From Periplaneta americana (taxonomy: Eukaryota > Arthropoda > Insecta > Blattodea > Blattidae), in the NCBI RefSeq assembly GCF_040183065.1, contig NC_091123.1, positions 113,372,821 to 113,436,820 on the forward strand: a stretch of 64,000 nt of DNA, in the 5' to 3' direction. The position numbers and the translations under genes are program-made. Positions 32,573 to 43,215 of the stretch are shown here, in pieces. Each line of letters begins with the position of its first letter. Position 1 is the first letter of the stretch. The notes beneath the pieces are model-generated. The model had not been told where the DNA came from. It was given only the letters and a program-made list of their open reading frames with translations, and did not search any database.

Positions 32573-32848
32573 TTCAAGTCACCTGAAAGCCAGATTTGTA
32601 TAATACACGTCACTGTTCGTTAACAGGAAACCACAAATTCAAGTCACGCAGAACTTGGTGTGCACTCATTGCTGGTGTCTGACATCTTGTCAACTCACTT
32701 GAGGTATGGCGACATAAATGGAACAATTGAGCCTGGACCTGGTAGAGTTCCTGAGTAGCTCAGTCGGTAGACCGTTGGCTCGCTCAGCCAAAGATCTCGT
32801 GTTCGATACTCGGCTCCGGAACAATTTCTCCCTTGAAATTATTCTTTC
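32573..32848 (+). repeat. Single unit of the tRNA-like SINE family
   Basis: Runs from a tail fragment (ATTATTCAA, CACCTGAAAGCCAGATTTGT) through the leader (GTTAACAGGAAACCACAAAT, GTGTGCACTCATTG, TGACATCTTGTCAACTCAC) to the tRNA-like unit and the post-tRNA sequence AACAATTTCTCCCTTGAAAT TATTC. It begins and ends with ATTATTC, so it corresponds to one period of a tandem arrangement of about 272 bp. It is strongly diverged from the 2.5 and 24.5 kb copies. Confidence 0.65.
32749..32820 (+). repeat. tRNA-like SINE head with altered but still paired anticodon stem
   Basis: A box AGTAGCTCAGTCGG, anticodon arm TTGGC-TCGCTCA-GCCAA and T-arm region GTGTTCGATACTCGG, ending CTCCGGA. Compared with TTCGC/GCGAA in the 24.6-kb units, both strands of the stem changed while pairing was kept. 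Confidence 0.6.
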
Positions 32849-32851
32849 GGT

Positions 32852-33115
32852 GTGTTGAAATTTAATGATAACAATGACTCAGTTGACATAAATCTGGTAC
32901 TATGCAAGCTCCGTGTCCTTAATCTATCAGAAAATTCATTTTCGTGGTTTACCTCCTACCTTCAAGTACGCCAACAATGTGTGCGGGTCTGCGATTGTTT
33001 TTATTCCCGGCGTACCGCGGCTGAAGGTGTACCACAGGATTCAGCTGTGGCACCTCTACTTTTTACGCTCTACATAAAAGACATTATACAATCTATTAAA
33101 CACTGTTGACTACTT
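32852..33115 (+). pseudogene. CR1/Jockey-like RT gene, 5' piece (split by mariner)
   Basis: The frame reads VLCKLRVLNLSENSFSWFTS YLQVRQQCVRVC and AAEGVPQDSAVAPLLFTLYI KDIIQSIKHC. The GVPQ(G)S..APLLFTLYI(N)DI block is the RT motif just before the catalytic YADD. The usual GVPQGS Gly is Asp. The gene resumes at 34540 after a mariner insertion. Confidence 0.65.
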
Positions 33116-33123
33116 AATATATA

Positions 33124-34437
33124 CGAGGCGCATCCAGAAAGTAAGTTTCCGTATTTAAAAAAACACACGCTTTCAGGAAAACATTTATTGGCAACAGGTA
33201 CAGCAATGTTTCAGCTATTTTTCAACATAGCCACCATCAGAATTGAGACACTTGTATCGTGGGACCAACTTTTGTATCCCTCTGTCGTAGAACTCTGCCG
33301 CCTGTGAATGGAACCAGCGTGTGACAGACGTCTTCAGCTCTTCGTCGTTGCCAAAACGCTCACCGGAGGACAGGAATTTCTTGAGGTGCAAGAAAACGTG
33401 AAAATCTCTGGGAGCAAAATCAGGACTGTAGGGTGGATGATCAAACAACTCCCAGCCAAATTCCGTCAAAACAGCTGCTGTGCGCCGAGCCGTAAGTGGA
33501 CGAGCATTGTCATGGAGGAGCACAACACCTGCAGTAAGCATTCCATGCCTATTGTTTTGAATGGCACGTCGCAATTTTCGCAGTGTTTCATAGTAACGGT
33601 CAGCGTTCACTGTTTCACCTCTTGGAAGGAAGTCAATGAGCAGAATGCCCTTCCTGTCCCAGAACACCGTGCACATCACTTTCCGTACCGACAGCGTCTG
33701 TTTGAATTTCGTCCTGACCGGAGATCCACTATGCCGCCAATGCATTGACTGCTGCTTGGTTTCCGGGGTGAAGTGCGAAATCCAAGTCTCATCGCCCGTG
33801 ACGATCCTGTCGAGGAACTCGTCGCCGTCATCGTGATACCGTTGCAGAAATGTCAGTGCTGCGCCTAAACGTTGCATTTTGTGTTCGCGTGTCAGGTTTT
33901 TCGGCGCCCACCTGGCACACACTTTTTTGAACAGCAGGTGCTTAGTGACAATCTCATGCAACAAGGATCGCGATATCTGCTCAGCTCCGTAATCGTGAAG
34001 CGACGGTTCTCCATGATGCACTGCCGCACCAGTTCAACACGATCATCATTGATGAGGGACGGTCGCCTACTGCGCTCTTCATCATGGACACTTTGACGAC
34101 CTTCGGAAAACTGCCTATACCAGCGATGCACCATCTGCTTACTCATGATATTCGGCCCATAGACGTGACAGAGCTGTCGATGAATTTCAATTGGCGCAAT
34201 GCTTTACGCATTAAAGAACTTTATCACCGACCGAACCTCGCAGGCGGCGGGAAAAGGAATAAGAGCTTCCATTTCGGACCACTGCTGCCACGCTACTGGC
34301 ACCAGGCGGGACCTGTCCGGCTGGCATATGATTGATAGCCTACGTCATAGATCTGTTACGCATGCGCAATTGACACGGCTAATTACGTTTACTTTCAAGG
34401 GGAAAAATCGGGAAACTTACTTTCTGGATGCGCCTCG
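33124..34437 (-). mobile_element. mariner (DD34D) element inserted in an RT gene
   Basis: The left end CGAGGCGCATCCAGAAAGTA AGTTTCC and the reverse complement of the right end match over at least 22 bp. A TA precedes the left end (33122-33123); the right flank is TG, a decayed duplication. The 1314-bp length and a single transposase gene of about 353 codons on the minus strand are typical of mariner. Confidence 0.88.
33215..34273 (-). pseudogene. mariner transposase, DD34D, frameshifted
   Basis: The start ATG is at 34273 (MEALIPFPAACEVRSVIKFF). The N-terminal HTH region continues as IMSKQMVHRWYRQFSEGRQS and HDEERSRRPSLINDD, then a frame change near 33890-34020 leads into the catalytic part: IVTGDETWISHF, FWDRKGILLIDFLPRG, LLHDNARPLTARRTAAVLTE, and YSPDFAPRDFHVFLHLKKFL. 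There are 34 residues between the Asp of HDN and the Asp of PRDF, so DD34D. A TAA after KFFNA and the frameshift inactivate it; all three catalytic Asp residues remain. Confidence 0.88.
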
Positions 34438-34465
34438 TGTATATATATATTTGTAATATATGTAT

Positions 34466-34467
34466 AT

Positions 34468-34506
<39 letters not shown>

Positions 34507-34508
34507 TT
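34466..34508. repeat. (TTTA)n microsatellite
   Basis: About 11 uninterrupted TTTA units immediately downstream of the mariner. Confidence 0.95.
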
Positions 34509-34793
34509 AAGCCACTGTTAGCTTCATTTATTGCGTAATTTAGTACCGGTTTAGGTGGAGATATCTCCACTTAAAATCAATTATTTCATGGACGAAAAAC
34601 TTTGGACTACAATTGAACTCTGAGAAATCACATGCAATTATAAGGCGACATCAACGACTGTTAAGTAAATTAAACACAGGTTACTTATCTCCTGCTAAAA
34701 TGAATGAAACTATTATCCATTACAGTGCTAGAGTAAAAAATCTGGGAATTTATATAGACAAAAACTAAAGTTGGAATACTCAAATATCGCGCA

Positions 34794-34795
<2 letters not shown>

Positions 34796-34842
<47 letters not shown>
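34796..34842. repeat. (CA)n microsatellite inside RT pseudogene
   Basis: About 23 CA dinucleotides lie between DKN and the downstream RT thumb sequence. Confidence 0.95.
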
Positions 34843-34844
<2 letters not shown>

Positions 34845-35406
34845 AGAGTAATTTTTATGAAAATTCACACACTAAAAATAATCCGAAATTTTCTTCCGTT
34901 GGTTCTCAAGAAGAATTTAGTACAGTCGCTCTCAATGCATTTTATTACTGTGACACTCTCTATACTGACCTTAACATGTGACTGACAGACAGACTACAGC
35001 GTGTTCATAAAGCATGTATTAGATTTATTTGCAACGTCCGTAGATCTGACCGTATCTCACCTTCACTAAATATGCTGTCCTGGGTCAGTCTCAAAGAGCG
35101 AAGAACTATTCACTCTTTCACGATATTATTCAATATTCTTCAGAACTCTAACAGTAGCTACTCAGCTTCTCGTTTTCAACACGTCCTCATATCACGAAAT
35201 AGATACTCGCTCACAACACTATATCACACTCTCCATTCCTACTTTCATCTTGTACAGTCTCTGCAGCTCATCTCTGGAACTCTCTGCTACAACATGTCAG
35301 AGGTTGTCGGATATTATCTAGTTTCAAAAATAACTAAAATTGCACTTTTTAAATTCAGATTCCTTTCAATTATAAGCCCTTTTCTCTGCGATAGTTTTGT
35401 AAAAAG

Positions 35407-35408
<2 letters not shown>

Positions 35409-35442
<34 letters not shown>
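35409..35442. repeat. (AT)n microsatellite
   Basis: About 17 AT dinucleotides within the RT pseudogene 3' part. Confidence 0.95.
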
Positions 35443-35444
<2 letters not shown>

Positions 35445-35859
35445 CTTTTTCTTCCTTTTCCTTTTTTTTTTCTGTTCTCTTGATCACCAGATGAATTTAT
35501 TATCATACCCTTTTTATTCTGGATTTCATTTAAATTTCATTTCTTCGTTTTTATTAATTTATTATGTTCCATTTGTTATATTCTTCCTTACTGGTTTTCC
35601 CTGGAAATGATTTGTGAAAATTGAGGTGCTTTTACTACATTCCAATCTTCAGATCTGTATTTTACTTTCTTTTTTCCATTTTAGTATTATTTTCATACTG
35701 TTTAGTGTCGATTTTGTTATGCTATTATTTTCTGTAATATGTTAGTATTCTGTTCTTTAACTTTTTGTTTAATTTCACTGCTTGTATATTTTGTCACCTG
35801 GTAGAGTGTAAGGGAAGACCCTATGGCCTTAACTCTGCCAGTATAAATAAATAAATAAA

Positions 35860-35864
35860 TTATT

Positions 35865-35937
<73 letters not shown>
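35860..35937. repeat. (ATT)n microsatellite
   Basis: Follows directly the AATA tail of the retroelement; probably grew from its tail. Confidence 0.95.
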
Positions 35938-35938
<1 letters not shown>

Positions 35939-35939
35939 A

Positions 35940-37435
35940 GCATGGATGAAGGATGGACAACAGCAGAGATGAGTATTCACTTTCGGATCATAAAAGGAAA
36001 TTAAATTTTTGGGAAGTTCCATAAGCAGCTAATTTTAGAATTTATTCAAGACTACATATTGAATTCGATGCAGCACGTAGAGGGGATGGATAATGGAGGA
36101 TACACAAACAGCATCTACATTACTAACCTAAAGGAAAGAGAAGTTTGGGATGTTTGAATAATGGACCGCAACAAGCCACGAGCCCTGAAACGGGAAAGGT
36201 TGATGATTGTGGCAATTATATAGTATTTAAGATTTAAGTCATGTAGTATTGGTTCAGCAAATCAAATTCTATGTATCCCAGTGGAGCAAAGGGCCACAAC
36301 AAATGTTCTGTATCTTCCTTTAAATTTGGCCAGCAAGTTTAGGTCTGCTCAGGATTTCCTAGCCTCTCGCATCTCCCCTTCTACGCTTCTCTTTCAAGTC
36401 TTCCGAGGTCTGCCTCTGTGACGACTTCTTTCTCCACTGCGTTTTCTTTCCTCGGGCTGTGCCCTATTGAATTCCATTTTCTAAGCTTTGTTTGTGGAAC
36501 TACTGTGTTCTACAGAGAAGGTCTTGATTGTCGATTATCTCCGGTCAATAAATCTGGAGAATTCTACGGAAACAGTGATTAACGATGACTTAGATACTCC
36601 TGGTGATTTCCTTGGTCACTTTGTAGGTTTCACAGCCACATATGGATAATTTTGAGTTTTGTTTCGAATTAAAATGTTGGTTGGTTTATTTCAATTTATC
36701 CATACATATATGGTCATCTCACTAAAGTCTGTTATTAGGCACTAACAAATCCCATTTCTTGGGTTAGGAACCTGTAATACACTATTCATTACACCAGGAT
36801 ACATGGCAAATGGTCATAGGCGAGTTGAATTTTAATATAAAACGCATCTATTATCTGCCAGAAAAACATGACATCAACTTTATTTGCCTCTTGTAGAAAC
36901 CAGGCTATAACAATTCACCACGGATAGAACTCTGCTACCCTGGGCCGGGTCAGAACTCTCGACTCTTGGATGTAATGTTAAGTACGGTACCCATTCGATC
37001 ACAAAAAATGAGTCTTGTAATTTTGTCAATCTTGAACAAAGGAATGTATATGAAGTGCGCAGCACGTTCTTGACAAACCGCTGTACGCCGGGAGCTTATT
37101 TATTATATCTTAACTCAATTATCCTAGAAGCAGTGAAGCTATAGACCTCATATTGTGAAATATAATATTATAAACTAGCACACCGTGCATTATAATCCAT
37201 TATAACATAACTAGTTTACTTGGACCAGCGACGAACTATGTTGGCCAAGTTCACAAATTAGCAAGTCACAAGCAACCGCTGAAAGGTTTACAATCGAGGG
37301 AGCAACTTCACCAACTAAAGATAAGCCACAAAGTGTTTTCGGGCTGACATTCTGCCGTCCTCAGCTGCTATGAAGCAATAAAATTCAGAGTGAAACTCTC
37401 AAAATAGCAAGACAAACTGTATTATTTAATATAAT
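35940..37435. other. Mostly unrecognised; possible tRNA-like remnant
   Basis: The minus strand at about 36920-37010 has an apparent head remnant (GGGTACCGTACTTAACATTA, then GAGAGTTCTGACCCGGCC) in the style of a SINE head. The rest is unrecognised. Confidence 0.3.
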
Positions 37436-38408
37436 GGCTGGTATGCATAAAGTTTAAGTAAATGCTATTCTTAAGGTTTTCGTAATAAACACTACGGTCT
37501 TTATGACCCATAGAAAATGCTTTCCTGCGTAGCAGAAAACTGACATGGAAGACCGTGTTTAGTTTATGCTAGGATTGACAGTATAAATACTATTTATATG
37601 CATAACAAGAAGTATATACTTGTGAGTATAAACTAAGAAAAATCGTAGTCTGCCCTGTTTGAGACTTCGTTTGCACGGTTTAAAATGGCAGAATTTATGC
37701 AAATTCGCGCTAGAAAATTCTACAAGGAAAGACAAGAACCATCAGAACGTGATTATAAGAAGTTACAAAAGTTTTAAAAGTAAAAAATATTATATATGAC
37801 CAATTTTTGTAATGGACTACTCAAATTCTGATTTTGAGATAGCTGGAATTCTATCTGTTAGTTGATTTTTGTTATTGTTATTTAAAATAATATATTTTTA
37901 GCAAAATGATTCTATGATGTATTTATTATATTTAATTTAAGTGAAAATATTACGTGTGCGTACAGTATTTTAGGTTGCATGTAAATTTAATGACTAATAT
38001 TTTGGGCCCGTCTGAATTTGACTTTACATGTTATTTATTTCACCATAATTTGCTTTTCGTCAATTTTTCCCCCGCTGTAAACTTCCACCTCAACTTTCAT
38101 AGCCTGGAAGGTTTTTCTTTATTACTTCTTGGGGCAGGAGTTTGCGACTTGTTTAATAATGCTGGGTATTAACAAACAGCAGTTCTCATTCTATCTCTTC
38201 TACACTTCCCACTTCATTGTCCATTTTTTTGTTAAACTAACCAAATTTTGAGGAGGATAATCAATTTTTCAATCAAGAAATTAACATAAATGCATGAAAG
38301 GCTAAAGCTAACGAGTCTTCACGGGCAAACCCGTGAAACTATCGATAATTGATATAATCGAATATTCTTGTTAGTTTATACTACCGTCGCGTAGTACTGT
38401 AAATACTT

Positions 38409-38454
<46 letters not shown>

Positions 38455-38539
38455 TCAGGTTTATGCATACAAAACGAAGTATATACTTCTACTTCAAGTA
38501 TCTTTTACAGTGTCAATTACAACTTTATGCATACCACCC
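37436..38539. mobile_element. TIR-bounded 1.1-kb element, possible Harbinger relic
   Basis: The left end GGCTGGTATGCATAAAGTT and the reverse complement of the right end GGGTGGTATGCATAAAGTT differ at one base. AAT lies just outside each end (37433-37435; 38540-38542). Subterminal ATGCATA and AGTATATACTT motifs recur at both sides (about 37600 and 38470). A short frame at about 37685 reads MAEFMQIRARKFYKERQEP, loosely like a Harbinger transposase N-terminus. It contains a (CAG)n tract. Classification is tentative. Confidence 0.45.
38411..38446. repeat. (CAG)n microsatellite
   Basis: Twelve uninterrupted CAG triplets followed by TAGTAGTAG. No ORF runs through it that I can assign. Confidence 0.95.
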
Positions 38540-38741
38540 AATACATTCTGCTTTAATTTGATTCTCAAATTGTTTAATACAACAAGTTTATTTCTGTTAC
38601 TGTTCCAACTGGTTCGTATTACATTAACAGACGACAACTATAATGAAGAATAAATCCGTTATTGTCATCGTCAAAATCATTCTCGTCGTCATGATCGAAA
38701 TCGTCACGTTCATCACCGTCAACATCATAATCATCATCAGC

Positions 38742-38776
<35 letters not shown>

Positions 38777-40282
38777 ACTGCCCATTCCAATCTCTTCAGA
38801 AAATGTAATTATTCATTTTGTTTGTTTTTTTGTTTTTTTTTTTTCAGAATTCTAATAAACTCTTTACTACATGATTACATTTCGAACCTTAATTATCTAG
38901 TTTTTCGTCACTGCCTTGCATTTTTCCACAAGTTATGAATGTATAAACATTTAGTGTTATTCCGATGGAGAACAGCTCTTGGTAACAGGTTGAATAGTTA
39001 TTTCCTCTTTTCCTGCGTTATCTGGTAACTGGCTTCAACACGTTGATTGTTTCTGCATTTATGACACTGAGGAAATAAATATATAAATATTTCTCACCAT
39101 GTGAAACAATGTTCAATTTCGAAATAATACTCTTACATCATTTCTGTATTGCTCACCTTTTATCATTAGAGTTAAAAATCTCATATTTTCAGGTCCAGGA
39201 ATCTTTAACCTGCAACCGATCTTTGTAAGCGTCATATATGCCAGCCATGAACAGGCATGGTCATTGTTTTGTGAACTTTAGAAGAGATTTTTTCCTTCTG
39301 TCTTCCTGTTACAAGTTCTTTTTTCCGCACTTTAAAATTAGAAAATGGATAAAAAAAAGATGATATTCAACAACATTATTTATTTAACATCCCTTTAAAT
39401 AACGGCATATCACACGACTGTAATGAGAATTAGAAGGCACGTATAACAGCTTGAAGGGAATATGCCTCATAGCAAGGACAACACTCTCAAAAACGATAAC
39501 GTGAAAAAATTCTGCCAATACTTCAAATCCTCAAAAGTAATTAAGTTATGTGATAAATGGCAGGATGCTATCCAAACCAATATTACAGTCGAAATCAAAA
39601 CTACAGCATCCAATGCTCTAAGAAAAACGATGGATTGAAATTTCTATTTAATGCGAGGCTTTGAATATCTGATCACTTTCCCCTTACCCCAAATCCGGTA
39701 GGTGGGTCATTGGGGAGGTTAAAAGCGGAAGTTCGGAATGGACTGACGCTAAGAATTTCTTAGCTATATAGTCCGGATCAGCATACTTAATACGCTAAGA
39801 GTGAAACCCACTTATTTTTCCCCTATTAATACATATGCTAGTAGATTGTAGTGATTTTCTATATGTCAGGTTGAATTTTATTTTACCAACTTTGTTTCGA
39901 ATTTCGAGTACCAACAGTACGACAATTGACAGTTATTTTCTGTTATGTTGGCAGCAATAATTTTGATTTTCAATTAGGGAAACTGATGAAATGAAAGTAC
40001 CTAACTAAGCTCGTGAAATTTGAACGTAATTAATAACTAATTAGTAATACCGGTATTAACATTAATATCAATACATAATTCAATTGTGTTGCGTTGTGAT
40101 TCCAATTCAACACTATATTCACATAAGTGTAATTAAATTATATATAACTTATAGACCTAGGCCTACTTTGTATGAAACATACACGTGGCTAATGGGCAGG
40201 AACATATTTCTTAGTATATATATTATTTCAATGTACCGAAGTACATATGATATTTCCATGCAGATATTCTGCGTCATCATAC
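38540..40282. other. Unrecognised intergenic sequence
   Basis: Includes (AAAT)n at about 38741-38776 and a poly-T tract at about 38826-38844. No gene recognised. Confidence 0.45.
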
Positions 40283-40631
40283 GATGGAAGAGTAATGGAA
40301 CGGAGAAAATATATATGATATGCGTAAATCACGAAGTGATTTAAGACGGCGCTTATTCCGTCGGATCCCGGCCAACTAGTCACTCATAACGAGTGCACCT
40401 GAGCACATGTGTGGACTTCGGTCCGATGTTCATAGACATCTATGACGTAGTGCAAAGGGCGGCCACTAGAGGGAACCCAAGAGTTGGAACTCAATCAGAG
40501 ACGATTCTGTTCGGCGTCGGGGTTGTATCCGGTGTGGCTTAGTGGATAAAGCATCAGCACGTAGAGCTGAAAACCCGGGTTCAAATCCCGGCGCCGGAGA
40601 GAATTTTTCTCCGTTCCATTACTCTTCCATC
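40283..40631 (+). repeat. tRNA-like unit inside an inverted-repeat-bounded block
   Basis: The left end GATGGAAGAGTAATGGAACG GAGAAAA is the perfect reverse complement of the right end at about 40606-40633. Between them lie a leader (GACTTCGGTCCGATGTTCAT, AACTCAATCAGAGACGATTC) and a well-formed tRNA-like sequence. CATCATA occurs just outside the left end and overlapping the right end, a possible target duplication. It may be a SINE whose tail was also copied in inverted orientation. Confidence 0.55.
40528..40598 (+). repeat. tRNA-like sequence with complete cloverleaf pairing
   Basis: Acceptor TCCGGTG/CGCCGGA (7 bp including one G.T), D-arm GCTT/AAGC, anticodon arm TCAGC-ACGTAGA-GCTGA, T-arm CCGGG-TTCAAAT-CCCGG; 71 nt without CCA. 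A box TGGCTTAGTGGATAA and B box GGTTCAAATCC are consensus. The nominal anticodon is GTA (Tyr) but the preceding base is C, not the invariant U33. No intron is present. A functional tRNA is therefore unlikely; a recently active SINE head is more plausible. Confidence 0.6.
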
Positions 40632-40633
40632 AT

Positions 40634-41033
40634 ATTTCTTAGTGTTCAGATTTTTATTAAAATGTCCAAGAGAGGAAACAGCATGGTGGGGACTTAGTAT
40701 GTACCGGTATTTTAAGCAGGGTATACATTTCAAAGTGATATTCTGTTTGCGGAATTCTTACTAATCATTTCACGTTATCAAACAAAACACATTTTTAGGT
40801 TAGGTCTCGTGAATCGTAAACTGTTTAGTCAAAGCATGAATTTCATGTTGTCAGACAAAATATATTTTAATATTAGACCACACTAATTTACTAATTACCA
40901 ACATAATGTGCGAGACGTCCAGGAGGAAAATGTGGAGCTCCTCTTTCACAAATAATTGAACAATTTAGAAAACACTTCCCAATATAAAGATGAGATGTTG
41001 TAAATAAGCAAACCATTGTTATTGTTAATACTA

Positions 41034-41078
<45 letters not shown>

Positions 41079-41295
41079 TTCAGTACATGGTGATGTGACT
41101 TTTTCCTCTTTGGTGATATCTGGTATTAGTTGGCAACACTGAAGAAACTGCACAGATTTATGTAATAACCGCTAAATGGGACTTTGAGATCTAAGTTCTA
41201 CGAGGTCTAGAATGAGCTTCATTCATTGCCGTAATACGACCATACCGTAACGCTACCACATTTCTCTTGCTAGCGCTCAGATTAAACAAAATGTT
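40634..41295. other. Unrecognised sequence with (ATT)n
   Basis: (ATT)n microsatellite at about 41033-41077; otherwise no feature. Confidence 0.5.
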
Positions 41296-41525
41296 AAATG
41301 TTATGTTTTATTTAACGACGCTCGCAATTGCAGAGGTTATATCAGCGTGGCCGGATGTGCCGGAATTTTGTCCCGTAGGAGTTCTTTTACATTCCAGTAA
41401 ATCTACTGACATGAGCCTATCGCATTTAAGCATACTTAAATGCCATCGAAATGGCCCGGGATCGAACCCGCAACCTTGGGCATAGAAGGCCAGCGCTATA
41501 CCAACTCGCCAACCACGTCGACCAG
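41296..41525 (-). repeat. SINE, third body type with tRNA-like head
   Basis: The minus-strand head contains GTTGGCGAGTTGGTATAGCG and B box GCGGGTTCGATCC (41457-41469). The body has GGCCATTTCGATGGCATTTA, AGTATGCTTAAATGCG and GTCAGTAGATTTACTGG. It ends in GAGCGTCGTTAAATA, the same tail core seen on the other two body types. Confidence 0.65.
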
Positions 41526-41754
41526 GTTAAACATGATGGTTATCTCCCTATTCTAATGGGTATTCATAAAATATACGTGGGACATAGGATAGAAATTTCA
41601 TTTCATTTATTATATTCCATAGATCTTACATTAGCAATGAAGCTTTAAGATGTGGAAGAAGTCAAAATTTTACAAGATTACAATTACAATTTTACAAATT
41701 TTTTACAATTTTTACAATGTTTACAATTTTGCAATTTTCTACAATATTTTTCAA

Positions 41755-41925
41755 TTTTTTGGCGAGATGTAGTGAGATGAGGTGAGACCGAGGATTCGCC
41801 GAAAGATTAACTGGTATTTGCCTTATAATTGGGGAAAACCTCGGAAAAACCCAACCAGGTAATCAGACCAAACGGGAGTGAAGTGAAGTGAGACCGAGGA
41901 CTCGCCATAGATCATAAATAAAGTG
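41755..41925 (-). repeat. SINE fragment (19636-19912 type)
   Basis: The minus strand contains GATTACCTGGTTGGGTTTTT, CCGAGGTTTTCCCCAATTAT and CGGCGAATCCTCGGTCTCAC. A second CGAGGACTCGCCATAGAT block at about 41893-41911 suggests a local partial duplication. Confidence 0.6.
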
Positions 41926-42767
41926 AATAAAAATCCTAATTTTATAAGGATGTATGTACATAAAGCGAAACAAATTTCGAGTGAAAACTGAGTAAAACAC
42001 AAATAAAAAAAAACAAAAGGCTATACAGGATTGGATCAAATAAAATTAAAGAAAAAATGCGGAGCTACAGAAATACTTCAATAACACATGAATAATACAA
42101 CAGAATGTAAAATGAAAAAACAAACAATAGCATATCAGTGTAGTCCAAAATAACAAAGATATGAGGAAGACGAAAAAATAAATAGGTAGATATAAACGTT
42201 GACTGTTAAGAGAAAATAATCTCTTATTTCCTGAACTGCAGAAGAACAAAATTTGAATTTTGTAAGAATGCAAGTGACAGACTAATTTCCATCATCAGCA
42301 TCATCCCAATACGCGCCATGGTGTGTTACAGAAATTAAATCCAATCGTCAAAGGATTCTGTCCGGGACAAGTAAGCAATATTGCTTTAGCCGAGATGAAG
42401 AATGGCATTTGGTACAGGTATACCAAAGCCGAGTATTGTAATATGAAGTTACGATAAGTATATCGTACTACGTTTTATCCACTTTGACTTGAGACATATG
42501 GTTTATTACTTTTTCTGGGAGCATCCAGAATCCCATGTACGAAACTCAGAAACAGAAGAGGACCTGGGCATGAAGACAGTAACTGCATGCCAAACCACCC
42601 AGAACACATTAGGGTATCCGATAAAGTACGACAGAATCTCTTGCGCCGCTATATCAAATGTAGTGCCCCCACGTCGGCAGCTGCTTAAATGCAACATCAC
42701 ATAGCGTGGAAATAATGCTTTACCGAACCTATTTGAATTTTACACTTTTGGCTTCCCTGTATTACAG
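41926..42767. other. Unrecognised intergenic sequence
   Basis: A 71-codon open frame at 42489-42704 has no family signature that I know. Confidence 0.4.
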
Positions 42768-43215
42768 ACGTGGACAAATTATTAGACTAAAACTTTTTCT
42801 TGGAAACGTAATATAATTCGTCATATCAACTATCAGTATAATTCACAGAGTCTCTATTGTTCTAATTATGATTGTTTAAATGTTCTGGTATATTTTTCCA
42901 ATAGTTAAGTCTATTTTTTTCTGGCCATGTTGCTACTACTGGTGTTTTAATTATATACTGCAGAAGATATTCTCCCATGGCCTGCAAGAAAACCGGACAT
43001 GAACGAAATTGAAAATCTGTGATCTATACTGAAGAAGAAAGTGAACAAAAAGAGATTTACAACAAAACATGGACTCATTTAGGCACTGTCTGATATCTGG
43101 CTAAATGATGCTGATATTCAAAGAAAGTATTAAACTTTGGTTTCCAGCAACCCTGACAAAATCAACGTGTTAATAAAGAATAAGGGAATGTTCACAAAAT
43201 ATTAGTAACCTCAAG
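42768..43215 (+). mobile_element. Tc1-like element relic (internally deleted)
   Basis: The left end ACAGACGTGGACAAATTATT AGACTAAAAC looks like a Tc1-family TIR. After about 190 bp of uncoded sequence the transposase C-terminus appears: PWPARKPDMNEIENL then SILKKKVNKKRFTTKHGLI, IWLNDADIQRKY, and PDKINVLIKNKGMFTKY ending near 43203. MNEIENL holds the third catalytic Glu (DD34E). Stops interrupt it (after ENL and GLI), the N-terminal two-thirds is missing, and no right TIR was seen. Confidence 0.65.

Larger units (their letters stand above)
34540..35858 (+). pseudogene. CR1/Jockey-like RT gene, 3' piece and 3' end
   Basis: Continues the gene begun at 32852: TKNFGLQLNSEKSHAII, YSARVKNLGIYIDKN, then, after an inserted (AC)n tract, RLQRVHKACIRFICNV, and an open frame 35072-35494 with MLSWVSLKERRTIHSFTILF. 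The element ends with a 3' region containing GGTAGAGTGTAAGGGAAGAC and CTTAACTCTGCCAGTATAAA TAAATAAATAAAT, a family-type terminus with AATA tail. Frame breaks and the mariner insertion make it a pseudogene. Confidence 0.65.

Noticed and set aside
35717..36022. 101-codon open frame rich in Ile
   Set aside because: Translation of the (ATT)n microsatellite.
40528..40598. Functional tRNA-Tyr gene
   Set aside because: Folds well but has C instead of U33, no intron (usual in nuclear tRNA-Tyr), and sits in an inverted-repeat block with SINE-like flanks.
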